From the NCBI RefSeq assembly GCF_002251365.1, contig NZ_NPJH01000080.1:1-64000 (forward strand): DNA of 64,000 nt. The letters run 5' to 3'. Source of the stretch: Prevotella sp. P3-122. GTDB lineage: Bacteria > Bacteroidota > Bacteroidia > Bacteroidales > Bacteroidaceae. Shown here piece after piece: positions 58,672 to 64,000 of this stretch. The position numbers and the translations under genes are program-made. Position 1 is the first letter of the stretch; every line of letters begins with the position of its first letter. A model generated the notes under the pieces. The model worked only from the letters and a program-made list of their open reading frames with translations. It was not told where the DNA came from and did not search any database.

Positions 58672-61011
58672 ATGAACGTAATTACGAAAACAGTTCAATT
58701 GCCTGATGGAAGAACCATCACGATTGAGACCGGAAAAGTTGCAAAACAGGCCGATGGTGCTGCTGTCCTGAGAATGGGCAACACCGTACTGCTCGCAACT
58801 GTTTGTGCAGCTAAGGACGCAGTTCCGGGTACAGATTTCATGCCTTTGCAAGTTGATTACCGCGAGCAGTACGCTGCCGCAGGACGTTTCCCAGGTGGAT
58901 TCACAAAGCGTGAGGGCAAGGCCAGCGACAACGAGATACTTACCTCACGTCTCGTTGACCGTGCGCTCCGTCCGCTGTTCCCATCAAATTATCATGCAGA
59001 GGTATACGTGCAGGTGATGCTTCTTTCCGCTGATGGTGTAGACCAGCCAGACGCACTGGCAGGGTTCGCCGCTTCGGCAGCCATGGCTTGTTCAGATATT
59101 CCCTTTGAGTACTACATCTCCGAGGTGCGCGTAGCGCGCGTCAATGGCGAGTATGTCATTGATCCTACCTTCGAGCAGATGAAGGAGGCCGACATGGACA
59201 TCATGGTTGGTGCCACAAAGGACAATATCATGATGGTTGAGGGCGAGATGAAGGAGGTGTCAGAGCAGGACCTCATCGGTGCGCTCAAGGCTGCTGCCGA
59301 GGCTATCAAGCCCATGTGCCTTCTTCAGGAAGAGCTGGCCAAGGAGCTTGGCACCGACGTGAAGAGGACCTACGACCACGAGGTGAACGACGAGGAGCTG
59401 CGCCAGCAGATTAAGGATGAGCTGTATGCTCCAGCATACGAGGCCACCAAGGCTGCCCTGCCCAAGCAGGAGCGTCAGGAGGCTTTCGAGAAGATTATCA
59501 CCGACTTCCTTGCCAAGTATGACGAGGCACATGCCGACCTTACAGCCGACGAGCTTGAGGAGAAGCATGCCGAGGCCATGAGATACTATGCCGACGTGGA
59601 GCGCGACGCCATGCGCCGTTGCATCCTCGACGAGGGCATCCGCCTCGACGGACGTAAGACTACTGACATACGTCCTATCTGGTGCGAGGTGTCTCCTCTG
59701 CCAATGCCTCACGGAAGCTCTATCTTCACACGTGGCGAGACACAGAGCCTCTCTACATGTACGCTTGGTACCAAGCTCGACGAGAAGCTCGTTGACGATG
59801 TTCTCGACAGAGGCTACCAGAGGTTCCTACTTCACTATAACTTCCCACCGTTCTGTACCGGCGAGGCTAAGGCCCAGCGTGGCGTAGGCCGTCGTGAGAT
59901 TGGCCATGGCCATCTCGCATGGCGTGGTCTGAAGGGACAGATACCTGCCGACTTCCCATACACCGTGCGCCTTGTAAGCCAGATACTGGAGTCTAACGGT
60001 TCCTCTTCCATGGCTACAGTCTGCGCAGGCACGCTCGCACTCATGGATGCCGGTGTTCCAATGAAGAACCCTGTTTCGGGTATCGCAATGGGTCTTATCA
60101 AGAACCCGGGAGAGGACAAGTACGCCATCCTCAGCGACATACTTGGCGATGAGGACCACCTTGGCGACATGGACTTCAAGACCACTGGTACACGCAACGG
60201 TCTTACAGCTACACAGATGGATATCAAGTGCGACGGCTTGAGTTTCGAGATCCTGGAGAAGGCTCTCATGCAGGCTAAGGCTGGCCGTGAGCACATCCTC
60301 GGCAAGATGCTCGAGACTATCTCTGAGCCACGTGCCGAGATGAAGCCACAGGTACCGCGCATCGTTGCCTTCGAGATACCGAAGGAGTTCATCGGTGCCG
60401 TTATTGGCCCGGGCGGAAAGATTATCCAGCAGATGCAGGAGGACACTGGCTCTACCATTACCATCGACGAGATTGACGGCGTAGGCAAGGTGCAGGTAAG
60501 CGCACCCAACAAGGAGAGCATTGATGCTGCCCTGGCCAAGATTAAGGCTATCGTTGCAGTTCCCGAGGTCGGCGAGGTATACGAGGGAACAGTACGCTCC
60601 ATCATGCCTTACGGATGCTTCGTAGAGATACTGCCGGGCAAGGATGGCCTGCTGCACATCTCTGAGATTGACTGGAAGCGTCTGGAGACCGTTGAGGAGG
60701 CTGGCATCAAGGAGGGTGACAAGATTAATGTCAAGCTGCTTGAGATTGACCCCAAGACTGGCAAGTACAAGCTCTCGCACAAGGTGCTCATACCGAAGCC
60801 CGAGGGATATGTGGAGCGCGAGCGCCGTCCACGTCCGGAGAGAGGCGAGCGCCGCCCACGTCGTGAGGAGCATAGCGACAGGCCACAGGAGCGCCGTCAG
60901 CAGCCACGCCGTTTCGAGCACAGAAACAACGACGAGTATCATGACCCAATGGCACGCCGTGAGCCAAGAGACTTCAACGACTCTCTCGACCACATCAGCG
61001 ACATCGACTAA
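58672..61011 (+). CDS. pnp: Polynucleotide phosphorylase
   Basis: PNPase degrades RNA 3' to 5' using phosphate and is part of mRNA turnover. The 779-residue protein has two RNase PH domains (first with [10 protein letters not shown], second with R-R-E-I-G-H-G and the catalytic region [13 protein letters not shown]). A KH domain follows ([14 protein letters not shown]), then an S1 domain ([14 protein letters not shown]), and an Arg/Glu/Pro-rich basic tail ([13 protein letters not shown]) that would help bind RNA. Length is at the long end because of this tail. Confidence 0.97.
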   Translation: MNVITKTVQLPDGRTITIETGKVAKQADGAAVLRMGNTVLLATVCAAKDAVPGTDFMPLQVDYREQYAAAGRFPGGFTKREGKASDNEILTSRLVDRALRPLFPSNYHAEVYVQVMLLSADGVDQPDALAGFAASAAMACSDIPFEYYISEVRVARVNGEYVIDPTFEQMKEADMDIMVGATKDNIMMVEGEMKEVSEQDLIGALKAAAEAIKPMCLLQEELAKELGTDVKRTYDHEVNDEELRQQIKDELYAPAYEATKAALPKQERQEAFEKIITDFLAKYDEAHADLTADELEEKHAEAMRYYADVERDAMRRCILDEGIRLDGRKTTDIRPIWCEVSPLPMPHGSSIFTRGETQSLSTCTLGTKLDEKLVDDVLDRGYQRFLLHYNFPPFCTGEAKAQRGVGRREIGHGHLAWRGLKGQIPADFPYTVRLVSQILESNGSSSMATVCAGTLALMDAGVPMKNPVSGIAMGLIKNPGEDKYAILSDILGDEDHLGDMDFKTTGTRNGLTATQMDIKCDGLSFEILEKALMQAKAGREHILGKMLETISEPRAEMKPQVPRIVAFEIPKEFIGAVIGPGGKIIQQMQEDTGSTITIDEIDGVGKVQVSAPNKESIDAALAKIKAIVAVPEVGEVYEGTVRSIMPYGCFVEILPGKDGLLHISEIDWKRLETVEEAGIKEGDKINVKLLEIDPKTGKYKLSHKVLIPKPEGYVERERRPRPERGERRPRREEHSDRPQERRQQPRRFEHRNNDEYHDPMARREPRDFNDSLDHISDID

Positions 61012-61143
61012 AAGCAAGCAGGGCTAAGAGCCCACGCAGCTATACCTTATTATATATGGGCATCAGCATGGCCAACGGCTATTGCTGGTGCCCATTTTTC
61101 TGTGTTGACTGCAACAGGCGACTGTTGACGCCAAACATACTAT

Positions 61144-61363
61144 CGCGCTGTAAGCGCAAAAGTACATAGCTCAAGGTAGAGCGTAGCGGCACCCTGGGTT
61201 GTTTTATGTAGGTGATTGTCGCCCAGCAAGGGCAAAAGCATAGATAACAGCAGGACATATAACGCTTTTGCGCTTTCAGCGCGCATGGACAACATCACCC
61301 TATACCCAGGGTGTCGCTACGCTCTACCCTGGGCTGTGCTCTTCTGCGCTTACAGCGCGTGCT
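61144..61363. repeat. REP-like GC-rich element (copy R4, full inverted pair)
   Basis: Left half CGCGCTGTAAGCGCAAAAG with a slightly mutated CTCAAGGTAGAGCG block, a linker TAGATAACAGCAGGACATAT shared with the 7112-7427 element, then the inverted half with CCCAGGGTGTCGCTACGCTC and GCGCTTACAGCGCG. It lacks the terminal repeats seen at 7112. It lies downstream of pnp. Confidence 0.75.
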
Positions 61364-61405
61364 GCCTATGGTATTCGCTGAATATCTGCTGCTGGCATGT
61401 TTCAT

Positions 61406-61480
61406 GAGGTCTAAGGTCTAAGGTCTGAGGACTAAGGTCAAAGGTCAAAGGTCTGAGGACTGGGGGCTAAGGTTCGAAGG
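61406..61480. repeat. Degenerate 7-bp tandem repeat (GGTCTAA/GGTCAAA/GGTCTGA)
   Basis: About ten units of a GGTCTAA-like heptamer with single-base variation, ending GGCTAAGG. The purine-rich strand is the top strand. No coding capacity. Confidence 0.7.
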
Positions 61481-61608
61481 GTTATGGGAGGGTTCGAGGA
61501 GTTTATCTTGGTGAAGCCTAATCCTCCTTGAGTTTTCTAATTCGACAAATAATTGCCGATGCAACGATGATTTCTTGGGCGTTTGTCTTGATTTAGATGA
61601 AAATTCAG

Positions 61609-61616
61609 TAATTTTG
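61609..61616 (+). promoter_or_regulatory. -7-like element TAATTTTG at the breakpoint of the XRE remnant
   Basis: TAATTTTGCACAC would start transcription inside the XRE remnant and run into the Fic gene. Confidence 0.4.
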
Positions 61617-61740
61617 CACACATACAATATCCAAGTGTGTGACAAATGCCACCCAGCCACCACTGGAAACTCTCATTGAAATCGCCCTCGCATTAAACGT
61701 TGGTATAGAAGAACTGGTGAGAATGCCAGAAGAACAATAA
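61612..61740 (+). pseudogene. 3' remnant of an XRE-type helix-turn-helix gene
   Basis: An open stretch of 42 codons has no start but reads T-I-S-K-C-V-T-N-A-T-Q-P-P-L-E-T-L then I-E-I-A-L-A-L-N-V-G-I-E-E-L-V-R. That is the recognition helix and C-terminal helices of a Cro/cI-type DNA-binding domain. The first helices are missing and the upstream sequence carries a stop and a promoter-like element, so the gene has been truncated. It ends 12 bases before the Fic start. XRE regulators often accompany Fic genes, so it was probably the Fic regulator. Confidence 0.7.
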
Positions 61741-61752
61741 AACGAAGCTAAT

Positions 61753-62496
61753 ATGAACAAACTCACCTCATTTCTCATTGATGAGCAACAGGCACATCGT
61801 AAGGGAGGACTCTATCATAAGACACAGGTGCAGCTCGCCTACAACTCTAATCGAATAGAAGGTAGCAAGCTGACTGAGGAGCAGACCCGCTACATCTTTG
61901 AAACCCGCACCATCGGATTCAAGGATCAGGAAGCTGTACCTGTGGACGACATCATCGAGACAGCCAACCACTTTGTTGCCTTCGACTACCTTCTTCGTAA
62001 CATCGAGGAACCATTGACGGAAGCTGTCATAAAAGAGCTTCACCGCATTCTGAAAACAGGAACTGCCGATGCGCAGAAGTCGTACTTCAACGTGGGCGAC
62101 TACAAGCAACTGGCGAATGAAGTTGGTGGTCACGAAACCTGCAAGCCAGACGACGTAGCAAAGGAAATGAGTTCACTCCAGACATGGTATCATGCTCAAA
62201 AGGACGTTACCATCCATATCCTTGCCGAATACCACTGGCGCTTCGAGAGCATCCATCCCTTCCAGGACGGCAATGGACGTGTCGGTCGCCTTATCCTCTT
62301 CCGTGAATGTCTTCGCAACAGCATCATGCCCTTCGTCATTGACAATGAGCACAAGATGTACTACTATCGAGGCCTCTCCGAATTCAAGCAAACACCTGGA
62401 TTCCTAGTGGGCACTATGCAGTCGGCACAAGACGTGTACGAAGCATGGATCAAGTATTTCAATGCAGAACTGCTTGAAGGGCTGAAAGTGGAATAA
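61753..62496 (+). CDS. Fic-domain AMP-transferase (class II, N-terminal inhibitory motif)
   Basis: A 247-residue Fic protein. The active-site motif H-P-F-Q-D-G-N-G-R-V-G-R (H168) is complete. It should transfer AMP (or another nucleotide) from ATP onto hydroxyl groups of target proteins. The auto-inhibitory motif S-N-R-I-E-G (S32-E36-G37), of the S/T-x-x-x-E-G/N type, sits in the N-terminal helix, so the enzyme is self-inhibited and does not need a separate antitoxin. There is no C-terminal winged helix. It is 12 bases after an XRE remnant and next to a Wadjet gene, consistent with a defence or toxin role. Confidence 0.9.
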   Translation: MNKLTSFLIDEQQAHRKGGLYHKTQVQLAYNSNRIEGSKLTEEQTRYIFETRTIGFKDQEAVPVDDIIETANHFVAFDYLLRNIEEPLTEAVIKELHRILKTGTADAQKSYFNVGDYKQLANEVGGHETCKPDDVAKEMSSLQTWYHAQKDVTIHILAEYHWRFESIHPFQDGNGRVGRLILFRECLRNSIMPFVIDNEHKMYYYRGLSEFKQTPGFLVGTMQSAQDVYEAWIKYFNAELLEGLKVE

Positions 62497-62588
62497 TTTG
62501 AAATACAAAAAGACACTTCAACATCACGTCTATATCTATTGACATACATAAAGAAAAGCAGATAGCAGTCTTTAATACAGTTACCAAT

Positions 62589-63335
62589 ATGACTCAACCA
62601 CAAGCTGTAATAGATGCAATAGAAAGCCTTGGAGGTATTGCACCACTTGGCAAAATCTATCAGGTAACTTTGCAAAATCTTGATTGTACTTGGGGTACTC
62701 AAACGCCTCAGGCTTCCATTAGACGTATTGTGCGCCACACGAAAGGCATTTATGTGGTGCGTAAAGGATTGTATGCACTTGAGTCACATCGCAAGCAACT
62801 CGAGGCAAATGGTATTGTTGAAGTTACGAGTGCTAATGCGAATTCCAACGAGATTCAGCAGTTTACGCATTACTATTATCAAGGTTTATTGTTGAAAGTC
62901 GGTGAACTTAGGCATCTTGATACGTTCGTGCCAAATCAAGACAAGAACCGTATGTTCCTGCAGGAGGCAACACTTGGTGATCTGCGAAGTCTCAATGAGA
63001 TTCCCAACTACACTTACTCTCAGCTTGTTCAGCGTTCGAGCACGATAGATGTAATTTGGTTCAACGAACGTAAGATGCCTCATTCGTCCTTTGAGGTAGA
63101 GCATTCAACGGACATACAAAACTCTCTGCTAAAGTTTTGCGACTTACAGGATTTCAACGCGCGAATGGTGATTGTTGCAGATGACTATCGCAAAGACGAA
63201 TATCTCCGCAAACTTAACGAAACCGCTTTCCGTGATCTCCGTGAACAAAAGCGCGTCAGTTTCCTTTCATACGGTGAGTTGGATAGGCAATATGAAAACG
63301 CGTTGGCGGATTCGCAGAGAGGATTTATACTATAG
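62589..63335 (+). CDS. Winged-helix protein with nuclease-like C-terminal domain (unassigned)
   Basis: A 248-residue protein I cannot place in a named family. Residues 1-70 (A-V-I-D-A-I-E-S-L-G-G ... G-K-I-Y-Q ... G-I-Y-V-V-R-K-G-L-Y-A-L) look like a HARE-type or related winged helix, common in restriction systems. Residues about 145-215 contain T-I-D-V-I-W-F-N-E and S-F-E-V-E-H-S-T-D-I, with D154, E169 and E171 arranged like a PD-(D/E)xK core whose lysine is replaced; then A-R-M-V-I-V-A-D-D. The gene is 32 bases upstream of jetA in the same direction and is AT-richer than the core genes. It may be a Wadjet-associated accessory or an independent defence gene. Confidence 0.5.
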   Translation: MTQPQAVIDAIESLGGIAPLGKIYQVTLQNLDCTWGTQTPQASIRRIVRHTKGIYVVRKGLYALESHRKQLEANGIVEVTSANANSNEIQQFTHYYYQGLLLKVGELRHLDTFVPNQDKNRMFLQEATLGDLRSLNEIPNYTYSQLVQRSSTIDVIWFNERKMPHSSFEVEHSTDIQNSLLKFCDLQDFNARMVIVADDYRKDEYLRKLNETAFRDLREQKRVSFLSYGELDRQYENALADSQRGFIL

Positions 63336-63367
63336 CACAATCGTATCATCATAGGTAAAATTCAAAA

Positions 63368-64000
63368 ATGGATTATAGTCAACTTATACAGACACTGAAC
63401 AGCTCACCAAGTGTGAGGCTCTTGAAGATGAGGAGTGCCGAGTTTTTCTTGGTATTCGTCAAAAGTGTTTTTGATGAAGAACGTGCTGTTGGCCAGGAGA
63501 AACTGCTTATGTTGTTAGAAAACCAACTTGACAACCAGGAACTTCTTGAGGAAGATGCCAGTATGGAGAGGCTTGTAGAATCTAATGACGTCAAAGCAAA
63601 ACGACTAATAAAGGATTGGACAGATAGAGGTTTCCTTACCAATTATCAGAATGAGGAAGGTGAAATCATCTATGAGCTTTCGTCTCACTCGAATAAGGTT
63701 ATTGACTGGATTGAATCACTAAAAAAGGAAGACTATATTGGAACAGAGTCGAAGTTCAAGACGCTATTCTCTCAACTCAAAGAATTGGTAGAATACTCCA
63801 ACGAGGATCGAGAGAAGCGAATAGAATTGCTTCGTCAACGTAAGGAAGAGATAGAGCGCCAGATAGAACGTTTGGAAATGGGCGAGGAGGTTGAGGTTTA
63901 CGAAGACTACCAGATAGAACCTCGTTTCAACAGCCTTAACAAAATGGCAAAAGAATTGCTATCCGACTTTAAGGAGGTGGATGATAATTTCAAGGATATA
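63368..64000 (+). CDS. jetA: Wadjet anti-plasmid protein JetA (DUF3375), N-terminal 211 residues, runs off window
   Basis: The frame is open from ATG 63368 to the window end. It starts L-N-S-S-P-S-V-R-L-L-K-M-R-S-A-E-F-F-L, matching the family's L-x-x-S-P-S-L-R-L-L-R-x-x-x-A-P start. An early winged-helix region contains K-D-W-T-D-R-G-F-L, and the coiled-coil R-K-E-E-I-E-R-Q-I-E-R-L-E-M-G is followed by R-F-N-S-L-N-K-M-A-K-E-L-L-S-D-F-K-E-V, a strong DUF3375 pattern. JetA is the kleisin-like subunit of the SMC-type Wadjet complex that finds and cleaves small circular plasmids. JetB, JetC and JetD should follow beyond the window. Confidence 0.85.
   Translation, partial: MDYSQLIQTLNSSPSVRLLKMRSAEFFLVFVKSVFDEERAVGQEKLLMLLENQLDNQELLEEDASMERLVESNDVKAKRLIKDWTDRGFLTNYQNEEGEIIYELSSHSNKVIDWIESLKKEDYIGTESKFKTLFSQLKELVEYSNEDREKRIELLRQRKEEIERQIERLEMGEEVEVYEDYQIEPRFNSLNKMAKELLSDFKEVDDNFKDI

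Noticed and set aside
59827..61017. 396-codon minus-strand open frame
   Set aside because: Antisense to pnp; no domain pattern.
1..64000. tRNA or rRNA genes
   Set aside because: I looked in all gaps above 150 bases for GTTCRANYC-type T-loops with paired acceptor arms and for conserved rRNA blocks and saw none; a tRNA search program would settle this.

Overview
The window is chromosomal DNA of a Bacteroidota bacterium, most likely Prevotellaceae. The evidence is the recurrent TAnnTTTG -7 promoter element, hybrid two-component regulators that fuse histidine kinase, receiver and AraC domains, several secreted proteins ending in the same beta-strand tail (Y-S-x-N-G ... K-G-x-Y-x-x-x-G-K-K), S46 dipeptidyl-peptidase and M6 proteases, and Bacteroidota-restricted families such as DUF2851, DUF6057, DUF3332 and DUF6055. 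The genus is inferred from gene content and gene order only.

Layout, left to right. 0-0.4 kb: the tail of an IS982-family insertion sequence next to the 3' stump of a broken gene. 0.7-7.1 kb: a large MG2-type envelope protein, ybeY, coaD, a lipoprotein, and dusB. 7.4-11.5 kb (minus strand): a PfkB sugar kinase, a flavodiiron protein, a dicarboxylate/amino-acid symporter and a small outer-membrane barrel. 11.9-18.5 kb: a cluster of peptidases (an M16 enzyme and two secreted zinc-protease-like proteins, HEMLH and HEIGH) with two small envelope proteins. 18.7-22.8 kb (minus): a DUF3332 lipoprotein, then wbqC, a degenerate signal-peptidase paralogue, lepB and dapB. 23-27 kb: DUF2851, thioesterase, dprA, ruvB. 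27.2-31.4 kb (minus): a TPR-type hybrid sensor/regulator with a sugar MFS transporter. 32.3-38.5 kb: LOG protein, DEAD-box helicase, DUF6057 membrane protein, PD40 lipoprotein with a haem-c motif. 38.9-48.7 kb: a propeller-type hybrid regulator, a GH16 glucanase and a 1,523-residue secreted protein, which look like a small glucan-use locus without SusC/SusD. 48.9-56.1 kb: SpmA/SpmB-type permease, flippase, S46 peptidase, M6 protease. 56.2-61.0 kb: Nudix, a thioredoxin-like lipoprotein without its CXXC, and pnp. 61.6-64 kb: an accessory island with an XRE remnant, a Fic protein, a winged-helix/nuclease-like protein and the start of Wadjet jetA, which runs off the window.

The intergenic DNA is unusually structured. 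The most striking signal is a set of five tandem arrays of short palindromes, with 3-4 units at a 22-24 bp period. There are four different palindrome sequences but the layout is the same, and two arrays sit directly against a promoter. Other recurring structures are four GC-rich REP-like elements, three of them between convergent genes; two MITE-like elements with long terminal inverted repeats (7112-7427 and 58050-58445); a pair of 61-62 bp imperfect palindromes; four CTAT-rich spacer tracts; and two candidate small RNAs. No tRNA, rRNA or CRISPR array was recognised.
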